Program-made: the position numbers and the translations under genes
Shown here: positions 18,857 through 28,421 of the stretch, one piece after another
Layout of the letters: every line of letters starts with the position of its first letter
Numbering within the stretch: the first letter of the stretch is position 1
Assembly: GCA_016286035.1 (NCBI GenBank)
Contig: JAEERY010000087.1
Location: forward strand, 21,575-85,574
Reading direction: 5' to 3'
Source of the DNA: Lachnospiraceae bacterium
Lineage (GTDB): Bacteria; Bacillota; Clostridia; Lachnospirales; Lachnospiraceae
Length of the DNA stretch: 64,000 nt
The notes under the pieces: generated by a model
Seen by the model: only the letters and a program-made list of their open reading frames with translations
The model's database searches: none
Told to the model about the DNA's origin: nothing

Positions 18857-19813
18857 ATGTTTGGCAATAATAAGAATACAAAGATACCCGTATATATGAT
18901 CAACGGGTTTTTAGAGAGCGGCAAGACCGATTTTATATCATTTACCATAAAACAGGACTATTTCAGGACAGGCGAGAGAACACTGCTTTTACTCTGTGAA
19001 GAGGGAGAGCAGGAGTATGATCCCAAGGTGTTAAAGAGGACCAATACCATCCTTGAAGTAATAGAGGATGAAGAGGACTTTACTGTTGAAGCGCTTGAAT
19101 ATCTTATAAACAAGGATAAGGTTTCCAGAGTAATAATCGAGTATAACGGGATGTGGAATCACAAGAACATCACTCTGCCTGAAAACTGGGTGATCGAGCA
19201 GCAGATAACGCTCATAGATGCCAGTACCTTCCCTATGTACTACACCAATATGCGTTCAATGGTAGCTGACATGGTAAGAGGCAGCGAGATGATCATATTC
19301 AACCGCTGTGACGGTGTAAATGACCTTGCCAATTTTAAAAGAAACGTAAAAGCGGTAAATCCGCAGGCGGAGATCATCTTTGAGGGCAGCGGCGGTGAGA
19401 TCAACATGACACTTGATGAGGATCTGCCGTTTGATATCAATGCCGATGTCATAGAGCTTGATAATCTCGGTTACGGTATATGGTACATAGATATGATGGA
19501 TAATCCGGGTCGATATGAAGGCAAGACGATATCATATGTCGGTCAGGTACTTCATCCTAAGAAATTCCCCAAGGATTATTTCGTTCCCGGAAGGATGGCT
19601 ATGACATGCTGTGCGGATGATATGGCATTCTTGGGATTTGCAACACATTTTAAGGGATGCGAGAATCTTGCGGAAAAGAGCTGGGTCAAGGTAACAGCAA
19701 AGATAAAGCATGAATACTTTGCCGATTATGAGGGCGAAGGACCTGTTCTTTATGCCAGTGATATTTCGGTAACCGGAGAACCCGAAAAACCCGTGATAGA
19801 TTTTAATGCATAA
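18857..19813 (+). CDS. CobW-like GTPase fused to a YcgQ (TIGR03943)-like C-terminal domain
   Basis: 318 residues. The N-terminal half is a CobW-type P-loop domain: Walker A INGFLESGKTDF (about 15-26) and a guanine-recognition-like FNRCD. The CxCC metal motif of canonical CobW is missing. The C-terminal third (about 205-318) has the pattern YVGQV ... FVPGRMAMTCCADDMAFLGF, which resembles the C-terminal half of the YcgQ/TIGR03943 family, known as the partner of a predicted metal permease. The gene follows the first CobW gene by 31 bases with RBS AAGGAAG, so both probably act in one metal-handling task. The permease itself is not in the window. Confidence 0.75.
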   Translation: MFGNNKNTKIPVYMINGFLESGKTDFISFTIKQDYFRTGERTLLLLCEEGEQEYDPKVLKRTNTILEVIEDEEDFTVEALEYLINKDKVSRVIIEYNGMWNHKNITLPENWVIEQQITLIDASTFPMYYTNMRSMVADMVRGSEMIIFNRCDGVNDLANFKRNVKAVNPQAEIIFEGSGGEINMTLDEDLPFDINADVIELDNLGYGIWYIDMMDNPGRYEGKTISYVGQVLHPKKFPKDYFVPGRMAMTCCADDMAFLGFATHFKGCENLAEKSWVKVTAKIKHEYFADYEGEGPVLYASDISVTGEPEKPVIDFNA

Positions 19814-19823
19814 ATATACTGAT

Positions 19824-19850
19824 AAAGAGGCGTTTAACGTCTCTTTATTT
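19824..19850 (+). terminator. Hairpin terminator after the CobW pair
   Basis: AAAGAGGCG (19824-19832) and CGTCTCTTT (19838-19846) form a stem with one G-U pair and a small loop, followed by ATTT. The U tract is short, so some read-through into the CmpB-like gene is likely. Confidence 0.6.
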
Positions 19851-19866
19851 GACTGTGAGGAAAATA

Positions 19867-20862
19867 ATGAGATATACACCGGATCAGTGGTTATTGTTTT
19901 TCTTTATATACTGTTTTTTAGGATGGATATGGGAGAGCTCGTATGTCAGCATAAGAAAACGCAAACTGACAAACAGAGGGTTTATGAGAGGGCCTTTCAT
20001 CCCAATCTACGGATGCGGATGCACGCTGATGCTGTTTGTGGGCATGCCTCTTATGGATCATCCCGTATGGATGTATTTTGTCGGGATGATATCCGCGACC
20101 GTGATGGAATACATCACAGGCGACATGATGCTGAGGATCTTTAAGGTAAGATACTGGGATTATTCAAAGGCGTTTTGTAACATCAAAGGACATGTATGTC
20201 TGGCGGCAAGTATTCTCTGGGGCTTCTTTGCGCTTCTTATGAACTATGTCGGAAGGGTACCGATAGAAAAGAAAGTATTCATGATACCGGATGAGGCCTT
20301 GCATGTCATAGACACGGTACTCCTTATCGGCTTTGTTGCCGACTTTGCGCTGTCATTTAAGACTGCTCTTGATCTTCGTGACGTTATCATCGCAATGGAG
20401 CGTATAAAGGATGAAGTCGACCGTATGGAAAAGAGGGTCGATGTTGTGATCGCATTTGCCGATGATGCCTTAAGCCAGGCTAAGAGTCAGATAAGCGACA
20501 GGGTAGAAGAACAGCGTCTACTTACGGAAGAGCGAATGGATGAACTTGAAAAGCGTATCGAGACAGCTAGAGAGAAGCTTTCAGAACTTGATGTACGATT
20601 AAAGATGGAAGACAGTCTTGACAAAGCAGGTGAATCAATACTTAAAAAGCGTCAGGAATTTTTAGACCAGATTTCAGAATACAGGGTGTATAATGAACAT
20701 ATGAGAAGACGGATCATGGAAAGTGCCGAAAGAAGAGGCGCTCTTTACAGGAACATGATCAGAAACAATATACTCTCATCTGACAGATTTAACGATTCAC
20801 TCGATGAGATAAGAAGGAGAGTCGAAGAGTTTAAAACATCCCAAAAAGGAGATAAGAAGTGA
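19867..20862 (+). CDS. Putative ABC-transporter type IV / CmpB-family membrane protein with coiled coil
   Basis: 331 residues from ATG 19867 (AGG six bases upstream; an in-frame TTG at 19849 lies inside the terminator stem region and is rejected). The first 165 residues hold five hydrophobic segments and the motifs FLGWIWE and RGPFIPIYGCGC, characteristic of the CmpB (PF06541) family. Residues about 175-331 form a long charged coiled coil. Function of the family is not known despite the name. The lipid kinase gene overlaps its stop (GTGA), so the two are translationally coupled. Confidence 0.8.
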   Translation: MRYTPDQWLLFFFIYCFLGWIWESSYVSIRKRKLTNRGFMRGPFIPIYGCGCTLMLFVGMPLMDHPVWMYFVGMISATVMEYITGDMMLRIFKVRYWDYSKAFCNIKGHVCLAASILWGFFALLMNYVGRVPIEKKVFMIPDEALHVIDTVLLIGFVADFALSFKTALDLRDVIIAMERIKDEVDRMEKRVDVVIAFADDALSQAKSQISDRVEEQRLLTEERMDELEKRIETAREKLSELDVRLKMEDSLDKAGESILKKRQEFLDQISEYRVYNEHMRRRIMESAERRGALYRNMIRNNILSSDRFNDSLDEIRRRVEEFKTSQKGDKK

Positions 20863-21734
20863 AAAAGATTCTTTTTGTATATAATCCGGTTTCCGGAACA
20901 GGCATGGTAAGAAAAAAGATGTTTGAGATAGTAGAGTATTACAACTCGCATGAATGCCTTGTCACCATGTGCCCTGTATTAAAGCTTGATGAATTAAAGA
21001 AAGAGGATTTTGAAGGCTATGACAGGGTTGTTGTAAGCGGCGGTGACGGTACGTTAAACAACTTTATAAGCTTTACTGGCAAGATGGATCTGGATTTCCC
21101 TATCTCATATATACCCGCAGGCTCAACAAATGACTATGCGGCTACCTTAGGGCTTCCCGGGAATCTTTTGGAGGCACTTGAAACATCTGTTAACGGCAGA
21201 GAACAGGCCGTCGATATGGGTCAGTTCAATGATGCCAATTTCCTATATGTCGCAGCATTCGGGATATTTACAAAGGTGGTATATACGACTCCACAGGAGA
21301 TAAAGAACATCATGGGATATTCGGCATATATCCTTGAAGGCATAAAGGCTGTGAGTGATCTTACCAGATACAACTTAAAGCTAACGATAGATGATAAGCA
21401 CTATGAAGGGGATTTCCTTTTAGGTCTTGTAACAAACTCTCTCTCTGTCGGAGGGATGAAGAACAGAGCATCGGCCGATATGGCACTTGATGACGGTATG
21501 TTTGAAGTCATGTTTGTAAGAGCACCCAAAAACATAATCGAGTTAAACAAGACTGTTGCCGCGCTCGCTGTGGGAAGACCTGAAGACAGTGACAACATCA
21601 TAATAGACAAGGGTGCGCATATAACTGTTGAACATGATATAACCACAGCATGGACTCTGGATGGAGAATACGGTGGAGAACAGAGACATGTTGATATCTC
21701 CATCCTAAAGAGAAAGTTTAAGATCATAGTGTGA
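20859..21734 (+). CDS. Diacylglycerol kinase-family lipid kinase (YegS/DgkB type)
   Basis: 291-residue cytoplasmic, membrane-associated lipid kinase. The ATP-binding signature GGDGTLNN is at 61-68, followed by PAGSTNDYA (about 87-95) and the C-terminal TLDGEYGG motif, all typical of the DAGK catalytic family. It may recycle diacylglycerol released by lipoteichoic acid or glycolipid synthesis (inference). The start is GTG 20859, which overlaps the upstream stop (GTGA), with AAAGGAGA seven bases before it. Confidence 0.88.
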   Translation: MKKILFVYNPVSGTGMVRKKMFEIVEYYNSHECLVTMCPVLKLDELKKEDFEGYDRVVVSGGDGTLNNFISFTGKMDLDFPISYIPAGSTNDYAATLGLPGNLLEALETSVNGREQAVDMGQFNDANFLYVAAFGIFTKVVYTTPQEIKNIMGYSAYILEGIKAVSDLTRYNLKLTIDDKHYEGDFLLGLVTNSLSVGGMKNRASADMALDDGMFEVMFVRAPKNIIELNKTVAALAVGRPEDSDNIIIDKGAHITVEHDITTAWTLDGEYGGEQRHVDISILKRKFKIIV

Positions 21735-21761
21735 TGATGCCCATAATCTGTTACACTCATG

Positions 21762-21770
21762 TGTTAAAAT
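21762..21770 (+). promoter_or_regulatory. Weak extended -10 candidate before the PAS chemoreceptor
   Basis: TGTTAAAAT at 21762-21770 is an extended -10-like element. No recognisable -35 is present at the right distance, and the leader would be about 70 bases. Low-confidence call. Confidence 0.3.
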
Positions 21771-21846
21771 AGTTTTGGTAACTTGTGTTTACTGTCTTCT
21801 TGGGGAAGATTAAAACATGTGGGTATAGCAAAAGAGGGTGAGAAAA

Positions 21847-23268
21847 ATGTTTGGGATAGGAAAGAAAGTAATTGAAGATACCGGCAGCGTAAGGATAGCA
21901 GAACTTGAAGCCGAACTTGAAAGAGTAAAGGCTGAGGCACAGTTAAACTACCACTTACTGGAAGCGGTTAATGAGAGTACGCATCTTGGCATATGGAGAG
22001 CATATTACGGGGATGACGGAAACATAACCGATGTTCTGTATTCAGACGAGTTCAGAAGGATGCTCGGTTATTCAAGAGATGAGTTTGAAGACAGCTTTGA
22101 TTCACTTGGCAGGATAATGCATCCTGAAGATGTGGATGCTGTATTTGCAGCATTTGGTGCTGCGGCAGCAGATGCTTCCGGAAGGACAAAGTATGATATA
22201 GATTACCGTCTGCTCATGAAAAACGGTAGTTACAGATATTTCCATGCGGCAGGAGAGGCTGTAAGAAAACCAGACGGTTCTCCTATAGTCTTCATTGGTA
22301 CATTTACCGATATAGATGAGAACTTAAGGATACAGCAGACACTCGAACATGATCAGAGAAGATCGGGAGCTGTTGAGAAGATGATGCTTGAAGGTTCGTG
22401 GTCAATGGATCTTACAAGATATGATATATCTGATCCTAATTCTCCTATGGTATTCAATGATCAGTTTAAGAAGATACTTGGTTATTCGGGCTCACATGAT
22501 TTTCCGGATATCATGAGTAGCTGGATAACAAAGATACATCCCGATGATGTTGGAATGGCAAGCGAGAAGATGGGAGAGCAGCTCTCAGATCCTACCGGAA
22601 AAGTCATCTTTGATATGGAATATCGTATGATGCATAAGGACGGAAAGTACAGATGGGTGCGTTCATCAAGTACCGTTGTATGGTCTCATGACAGAAAGAC
22701 TCCTCTGATGGCAGCAGGTACCATCCTTGATGTTACCGAGGAAAGAGAGAACTCAAAGAGATTCAGGGATGAGATGGCTCCCAAGATCGAGAGCTTAAGA
22801 AAAGGTATCGGAGAGATAGCAAAGACAGTCGATCTTGCGGCTAAGCAGATGAACGATATGGCTACACGTCAGGTCGAGGTAACAGCTTCGGCTAAGAAAA
22901 TCGAGGATTCGGTTGCTTCTTCAATGGGTATCATTTCAAGTATCCAGGGTATAGCCAATCAGACCAACCTTCTTTCTCTCAATGCTTCAATAGAGGCAGC
23001 AAGAGCAGGAGAAGCAGGAAAAGGTTTTGCGGTTGTAGCGGGTGAAGTACAAAACCTCTCCAACTCGACAAAAGAGACCACAAACCAGATAGCTGACATC
23101 CTTAACGGTATGAGCAACTCCGTAAATGATATGCTCGATATGATATCTCAGATGAGTGAATATGTAACAGATGAGAGCGCAGAGATGGAAGAGATCGATT
23201 CAACTATCGAAGGACTACGTAATGCAGCTGATGATATAGCAGCTATGGCGGAGACTCTGTATAATTAG
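21847..23268 (+). CDS. Soluble methyl-accepting chemotaxis protein with two PAS domains
   Basis: 473 residues from ATG 21847; an in-frame GTG at 21838 falls inside the RBS (AGAGGGTGAG) and is rejected. There is no membrane segment. Two PAS_3-type domains lie at about 45-165 (GYSRDEFED) and 180-300 ([13 protein letters not shown]), then a short signalling domain with the conserved kinase-control tip [20 protein letters not shown] and [10 protein letters not shown]. The helical bundle is short (about 150 residues). It probably senses an internal signal, such as redox state or a cofactor, and talks to CheA/CheW; no che genes are in the window. A terminator follows at 23347. Confidence 0.9.
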   Translation: MFGIGKKVIEDTGSVRIAELEAELERVKAEAQLNYHLLEAVNESTHLGIWRAYYGDDGNITDVLYSDEFRRMLGYSRDEFEDSFDSLGRIMHPEDVDAVFAAFGAAAADASGRTKYDIDYRLLMKNGSYRYFHAAGEAVRKPDGSPIVFIGTFTDIDENLRIQQTLEHDQRRSGAVEKMMLEGSWSMDLTRYDISDPNSPMVFNDQFKKILGYSGSHDFPDIMSSWITKIHPDDVGMASEKMGEQLSDPTGKVIFDMEYRMMHKDGKYRWVRSSSTVVWSHDRKTPLMAAGTILDVTEERENSKRFRDEMAPKIESLRKGIGEIAKTVDLAAKQMNDMATRQVEVTASAKKIEDSVASSMGIISSIQGIANQTNLLSLNASIEAARAGEAGKGFAVVAGEVQNLSNSTKETTNQIADILNGMSNSVNDMLDMISQMSEYVTDESAEMEEIDSTIEGLRNAADDIAAMAETLYN

Positions 23269-23640
23269 AAACCAATATACATTGTTTTGAGATATGAAGT
23301 TTCGATCAAAACACAACTTGAAGGATAACTACCGACAATGTTACTAAAGCATTCTGTAATTGATTGATGGCAGGGTGCTTTTTAAATGGTTTAATTGAGA
23401 AAATTAATTGATGTGATTGGTCGTATTACATTGATTTTCAGTGACAGACTAGCTGTTTGGGAAAAAGAAATGATTCTTTTGAAAACAATGGGAGTTTCCT
23501 ATTGGACATACGAGATTATCAGAAAGACATGTAAAAATCAGTGAATAGATTTGCAAATGACTGTAAAGAAGTATTTCATGTGAATTGAAATATAAAAAAG
23601 AATAATAACTTTGTATATTTGGGTATAGGGAGAACTATTT
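23269..23640 (+). other. 372-bp intergenic region
   Basis: Contains the terminator at 23347-23384. The rest is AT-rich with no reading frame that I can support; the longest short frame (around 23471) ends after about 24 codons and resembles nothing I recognise. AGGGAGA near 23626 serves as RBS for the next gene. A promoter for that gene must lie here, but no clear -35/-10 pair is visible. Confidence 0.5.
23347..23384 (+). terminator. Intrinsic terminator after the PAS chemoreceptor
   Basis: AAGCATTCTG (23347-23356) pairs with CAGGGTGCTT (23371-23380) to form ten pairs including two U-G pairs, followed by TTT. The same two arms occur in the terminator at 31749. Confidence 0.75.
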
Positions 23641-24585
23641 ATGGATGTTACAACAGGCGCTTCCATTGCTAAAACAGCAATGGATTTGGTAAAGAATGAT
23701 AATATATTAAATAAAACAACTGGTATGATGGGGATGTTATTTCCATATGCTGGGATAAAGCAAAAAACCGTTAATATGTATATGAACGAAATTGAAAAAG
23801 CTGATATATCTCCTGAAGCAAAAGTGTATGCTGCGTTAAACATTAAATCTACATTTAAGAAAATAAGGAATCAGAAATCGATAGCTGAAATTGCAATTGA
23901 AAACGCTAAGGTAGAAACAGATTTTTCTGAAAAGTCAGGCGTTAGTGAAGAATGGTTAGACCGTTTTATGGATTCTGCGGGCTTTGTAAGTTCTGAAGAG
24001 CTTCAATTGGTTTGGGGGAAAATCCTAGCTGATGAATTTGAAAGACCAGGTTCTACTCCTCCAAATATGATAAGGGTTTTATCTGAAATCACACCGAGTT
24101 TAGCCAAGGCTTTTAGAAGTATTGTTAGTATGTCAATATGGATTCTGCCACTTAAGGAAGATGGAAATATTGAAAGTAGTTTTCGAAGAGTATTTGTTCC
24201 CTATAAGGGAAATGATGAGAAGTTCAGAAAAATGGGAATAGGGTTTGATGTGCTTAATGAGCTAGAAACGCTAGGAGTTTTGAGATTTGAATCAATAACT
24301 GGATATATAACTAAGGGGATTGAAAATGAGAAGGTGCTTCTCTGTATTGGTGATGAACTTGATCTTATTGAAGCACACAGAAAGGGAGAAATACCAATAG
24401 GAAATGTGTTGCTCACGTCAGTCGGAGAGGCGTTGCTGGCTATAACTGATGCTATTGAGATTGATGGCTATCATGACATGATTAAAGAGTATCTGAACAA
24501 AGCAAATGTGAAGATATCTGATAAACATGATTTTGTGACTCAAAGTAGTGGGGATACTCTTGTGATTGAAAGAAAGAATTCTTAG
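23641..24585 (+). CDS. DUF2806-like protein of unknown function
   Basis: 314 residues, soluble, no signal peptide. The middle segment SSEELQLVWGKILADEFERPG (about 119-139) and the following helical part resemble DUF2806 proteins, where a tryptophan-containing W..IL..E motif is conserved; the C-terminus is mixed alpha/beta. The function of DUF2806 is unknown. Codon use differs from the neighbours (more AAA, ATT, TTT; fewer AGA- and GGA-rich stretches), and it stands alone between a terminator and an ABC operon, which suggests recent acquisition. Some single-gene insertions of this type are defence-related, but nothing in this sequence proves that. Confidence 0.6.
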   Translation: MDVTTGASIAKTAMDLVKNDNILNKTTGMMGMLFPYAGIKQKTVNMYMNEIEKADISPEAKVYAALNIKSTFKKIRNQKSIAEIAIENAKVETDFSEKSGVSEEWLDRFMDSAGFVSSEELQLVWGKILADEFERPGSTPPNMIRVLSEITPSLAKAFRSIVSMSIWILPLKEDGNIESSFRRVFVPYKGNDEKFRKMGIGFDVLNELETLGVLRFESITGYITKGIENEKVLLCIGDELDLIEAHRKGEIPIGNVLLTSVGEALLAITDAIEIDGYHDMIKEYLNKANVKISDKHDFVTQSSGDTLVIERKNS

Positions 24586-24778
24586 TATTAATCATTTGTA
24601 AGATATAAAGGAGCCTGTTTTATACCGGATTTTACACCTAATAACGACCGAATTATACTAAGATATATCAAAACATGTATAAACCTCAAAATTAGAAATG
24701 AGCTAGAATGCTTGAAACCCATATTGTTGAGGGCTTTGGAAGATGATGAAAATATTTTTGTTTGCTGGAGCAACATTG

Positions 24779-24803
24779 AAAAAACACCCGATGGGTGTTT
24801 TTC
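24779..24803 (+). terminator. Strong intrinsic terminator upstream of the ABC exporter
   Basis: AAAAACACCC and GGGTGTTTTT form a perfect ten-pair stem closed by GAT, followed by T. It ends any transcript coming from the DUF2806-like gene and lies inside an open frame that extends upstream of the exporter gene, which is why that longer frame is rejected. Confidence 0.85.
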
Positions 24804-24804
24804 G

Positions 24805-24813
24805 TGTTATAAT
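24805..24813 (+). promoter_or_regulatory. Extended -10 promoter of the ABC exporter operon
   Basis: TGTTATAAT (hexamer TATAAT 24808-24813) begins two bases after the terminator stem. No -35 is recognisable because that position falls in the hairpin. Transcription would start about 27 bases before the ATG at 24847. Confidence 0.6.
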
Positions 24814-24846
24814 ACATTGATACTCTTGGATCGGGTTAAAGCATTT

Positions 24847-26562
24847 ATGAAAAGATTACTGGAATATTTAAAGGATTATAAAAAAGAATGCGTTCTGGCT
24901 CCGCTGTTTAAAATGCTCGAGGCTTCATTTGAACTGTTTGTGCCTTTGGTTATAGCTTCACTTATCGATAAGGGCATTTTAGCGGGAGACAAAAGCGTTA
25001 TCATAAGATCATTTCTCTTGCTTGTGCTGCTTGGCTTCATAGGCCTTACAGCTTCTGTCACTGCACAGTTTTTTTCTGCAAAAGCCGCTGTAGGATTTGC
25101 TACAGAACTCAGGCATTCTTTATTTGAAAGACTTTTAAAGCTTGGATTTCCTGAGATAGATAATCTTGGAACATCTGCGATGATCACACGAATGACAAGT
25201 GATGTAAATCAGTTGCAAAACGGAGTGAACATGTTTTTGAGACTGTTCTTAAGAAGCCCGTTTGTTGTATTCGGTGCTCTTATAATGGCATTTACGATCG
25301 ATGTTAAGAGTTCACTGATCTTTCTTGTTGTAATAATCGCTCTTGCCATAGTGATATTTTCACTTATGAGCATAAATGTCCGTCAGGTTAAGAATGTACA
25401 GGAAAAGCTTGAGAATGTCCTTACGGCAACAAGAGAGAATCTTAAGGGCGTAAGGGTAATAAGGGCATTCTGTAAGGAAAGAGAAGAGAGTAAGGCATTT
25501 AAAGAAGATAACGGACTTTTGGTATCCGCTTTAAACAAAGCCGGCAATATATCAGCTCTTATGAATCCTCTGACATATGTGATGATAAATGCAGCGATCA
25601 TCATTCTTATATATGTTGATGCCATATCGGTCTCAAAAGGAAACATGACTCAGGGTACTGTTGTTGCTCTGTACAACTATATGTCCCAGATACTTGTTGA
25701 GCTCATTAAGCTTGCAAACTTAATAGTTTTGATAAACAAGACTCTGGCTTGCTCTAAGAGAGTATCTGCTGTATTTGAGATAACACCCAGCCAGACGGAA
25801 GGAACAAAAGAAACTTTATCAAATGAAGAAGCTGTAAGATTTGATCATGTTTCTCTTACATATGAGGGAAGCACTGAAGAGACACTTACTGATATAGACC
25901 TTTCCATCAAAAAAGGTGAGACTGTGGGTATCATAGGAGGAACAGGAAGCGGAAAGACATCCCTTATCCACCTTATCCCGAGATTTTATGATGCAACAAA
26001 GGGGCATGTGCTTGTTAACGGTGTTGATGTTAAGGAACAGACGTATGAGAGCTTAAGAAAGAAAGTCGGGATCGTTATGCAAAAGGCTGTCCTTTTTGAA
26101 GGAAGCATAAGATCCAATCTTATATGGGCTGATGAGAATGCAACCGATGAAGAATTAAATAAAGCCATCACTGATGCTCAGGCTAAGGAAGTTGCAGATC
26201 AAAAAGGCGGTCTTGACGGAAAGGTTGAACCATCGGGAAGGAATTATTCCGGAGGTCAGAGACAGAGACTATCGATCGCAAGAACACTTGCGGGCAAGCC
26301 TGAGATACTGATCCTTGATGACAGTTCATCAGCACTCGATTATCTGACGGATCTAAATCTTAGAAAGGCTATTAATGCACTGCCTTACAAGCCGACTGTT
26401 ATCATAGTGTCACAAAGAAGCGCATCCATCATGCATGCGGATAAGATAGTAGTCCTTGATGACGGTCGGATAGCCGGAATAGGAACACACGAAGAGCTTC
26501 TTAAAGGCTGTGAGGTCTATAAGGAGATCTATGAATCACAATATTCGGAGGATGCGGGCTGA
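24847..26562 (+). CDS. ABC exporter half-transporter, degenerate-site subunit
   Basis: 571 residues: six-helix exporter membrane domain (about 15-310) and an ATP-binding domain (about 335-571). Walker A is GGTGSGKTS (about 361-369), the signature is YSGGQRQRLS, and Walker B is ILILDDSS, with Asp (D492) where the catalytic Glu normally sits. Its partner in the next gene keeps the Glu, so the pair is a heterodimer of the TM287/288 type with one impaired site. The start is ATG 24847; the open frame continues upstream to 24712, but that part contains a terminator and the promoter. The substrate is unknown (drug, lipid or peptide). Confidence 0.92.
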   Translation: MKRLLEYLKDYKKECVLAPLFKMLEASFELFVPLVIASLIDKGILAGDKSVIIRSFLLLVLLGFIGLTASVTAQFFSAKAAVGFATELRHSLFERLLKLGFPEIDNLGTSAMITRMTSDVNQLQNGVNMFLRLFLRSPFVVFGALIMAFTIDVKSSLIFLVVIIALAIVIFSLMSINVRQVKNVQEKLENVLTATRENLKGVRVIRAFCKEREESKAFKEDNGLLVSALNKAGNISALMNPLTYVMINAAIIILIYVDAISVSKGNMTQGTVVALYNYMSQILVELIKLANLIVLINKTLACSKRVSAVFEITPSQTEGTKETLSNEEAVRFDHVSLTYEGSTEETLTDIDLSIKKGETVGIIGGTGSGKTSLIHLIPRFYDATKGHVLVNGVDVKEQTYESLRKKVGIVMQKAVLFEGSIRSNLIWADENATDEELNKAITDAQAKEVADQKGGLDGKVEPSGRNYSGGQRQRLSIARTLAGKPEILILDDSSSALDYLTDLNLRKAINALPYKPTVIIVSQRSASIMHADKIVVLDDGRIAGIGTHEELLKGCEVYKEIYESQYSEDAG

Positions 26563-28325
26563 TGAAGACACTAAGAAGGATCCTCAGATATGTGAAAAAG
26601 AATATATGGCTTATGGCTTTATCCATGATACTCGCGATAGGAGCATCTGTAAGTGCACTCTTTATCCCGATATTTATCGGAAATGCCATAGACTCCATAG
26701 CCGATGTTGTCGGTAAGACTGCCGGGAATGAACCTGTATGGAGCATAATTAGAGAGGCACTTTTAAAGACAGGTATACTTGTTGTCATCTCAGCTCTGTG
26801 TCAGCAGCTCATGAGCATGCTAAACAACAAAGTAACCTACAGAGTAGTCGGAGATATAAGAAAAGAGGCTTTTGATAAGATTCAGAAGCTTCCTCTAAAA
26901 TACTTGGATGCCCATCCTGCAGGCGGTATTGTCAGCAACATGATAAGCGACGTGGAACAGTTCGCAGACGGACTTTTACTTGGTTTCTCACAGTTCTTTA
27001 CAGGTGTGATAACCATCGTGGGAACCTTGATACTAATGCTCTCCATAAATGTGAGAGTAGCTCTTCTTGTTCTGGTGCTCACACCTTTGTCATTCTTTGT
27101 TGCCAGATTCATATCAAAGCATACCTATGACATGTTTAAGCTGCAAAGCGAGACGAGAGGAGAGCAGACGACTTTAATAGATGAAGTCATCGGTAATGAA
27201 AAGGTCGTAAAGAGCTTCTGTCATGAAGATGAATCGATAGAAAAGTTTGATGAGATAAATGCACGTCTTAAGGACTGTTCTCTAAAGGCGGTATTCTATT
27301 CATCACTTACAAATCCCTGTACCAGATTTGTAAATGCTGTCGTATATGCAGTCGTTGCACTTGCGGGAGGCTTTTCTGTCATAAACGGCGCACTGTCCGT
27401 AGGAATGCTATCTACACTGCTTTGCTATGCAAATCAGTACACAAAGCCTTTTAACGAGATAACGGGAGTAATAACGGAACTTCAAAATGCTCTTGCATGT
27501 GCAGACAGGATATTCGCATTCTTAGATGAGGATATCGAGAAGGACTCAAAAGTCCTTGATGATACAAATAACAGGGAAGATGAAAAGAACATTCAGGGTC
27601 ATGTGATCATAAAGGATGTTGATTTTTCTTATGATCCCGATAAGCCTCTTATCGAAGATCTTAATCTTGAAGTCATGCCGGGACAGAATGTGGCTATAGT
27701 AGGTCCCACGGGCTGCGGAAAGACCACTCTCATCAATCTGCTCATGCGCTTCTATGATATAAATGACGGAAGTATAGTAATAGACGGAAAAGAAATAAGG
27801 AGCATGCGTCGTCATGAACTAAGGAGCAGGTTCGGAATGGTGCTTCAGGACACCTGGATAAAAGAAGGCACCGTTCTGGAAAATATCATGATCGGCAAGG
27901 AAGGTGCTTCAAGAGAAGAAGCTATTGAGGCAGCTAAGAAAGTACATGCCCACAGCTTCATAAAGAGGCTTCCCAAAGGATATGATACGGTCCTTGATGA
28001 AGAAGGAAGCGGATTGTCAACAGGTCAGAAGCAGCTTTTATGTATCGCCAGAGTAATGCTCATGCAGCCGCCCATGCTTATCCTTGATGAAGCTACATCG
28101 AATATCGATACAAGAACGGAACTCATGATAAGCAGAGCGTTTAACAAGCTGATGGAAAACAGGACGAGCTTTGTTGTTGCTCACAGACTCTCGACCATTA
28201 AGAATGCCGATATAATCCTAGTCATGAAGGACGGACACATAATAGAACAGGGTGATCATGTTTCTCTCATTGCAAAGGGAGGCTTCTATAAACAGCTGTA
28301 TATGAGTCAATATGCAAATATTTGA
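26562..28325 (+). CDS. ABC exporter half-transporter, catalytic subunit
   Basis: 587 residues with the same layout as the preceding subunit: six-helix membrane domain (about 15-320) and ATP-binding domain (about 350-587). Walker A is GPTGCGKTTL, signature LSTGQKQLL, Walker B MLILDEATS with catalytic Glu E510, and the H-loop lies in VVAHRLST. The signature motif (LSTGQ rather than LSGGQ) is altered, which in such heterodimers lowers the activity of the opposite site. ATG 26562 shares one base with the upstream stop (TGATG), so the subunits are made in equal amounts. Confidence 0.93.
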   Translation: MKTLRRILRYVKKNIWLMALSMILAIGASVSALFIPIFIGNAIDSIADVVGKTAGNEPVWSIIREALLKTGILVVISALCQQLMSMLNNKVTYRVVGDIRKEAFDKIQKLPLKYLDAHPAGGIVSNMISDVEQFADGLLLGFSQFFTGVITIVGTLILMLSINVRVALLVLVLTPLSFFVARFISKHTYDMFKLQSETRGEQTTLIDEVIGNEKVVKSFCHEDESIEKFDEINARLKDCSLKAVFYSSLTNPCTRFVNAVVYAVVALAGGFSVINGALSVGMLSTLLCYANQYTKPFNEITGVITELQNALACADRIFAFLDEDIEKDSKVLDDTNNREDEKNIQGHVIIKDVDFSYDPDKPLIEDLNLEVMPGQNVAIVGPTGCGKTTLINLLMRFYDINDGSIVIDGKEIRSMRRHELRSRFGMVLQDTWIKEGTVLENIMIGKEGASREEAIEAAKKVHAHSFIKRLPKGYDTVLDEEGSGLSTGQKQLLCIARVMLMQPPMLILDEATSNIDTRTELMISRAFNKLMENRTSFVVAHRLSTIKNADIILVMKDGHIIEQGDHVSLIAKGGFYKQLYMSQYANI

Positions 28326-28375
28326 CATAAAAGAAGTGAATTTTCAGTAAATTTAGTGTAAATTCTTTAAAATGG

Positions 28376-28384
28376 TGGTAAAAT
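28376..28384 (+). promoter_or_regulatory. Candidate extended -10 for the EAL protein gene
   Basis: TGGTAAAAT (hexamer 28379-28384), about 38 bases before the ATG at 28422; no good -35 at 17 bases. GAGGGG then serves as RBS. Confidence 0.35.
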
Positions 28385-28421
28385 AGATATCATGGTTATA
28401 TTATGAGGGGCTTAGATATCT

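Noticed and set aside
24712..24846. N-terminal extension of the first ABC exporter subunit
   Set aside because: This part contains a perfect intrinsic terminator (24779-24803) and an extended -10, and the exporter family normally starts at the ATG 24847.
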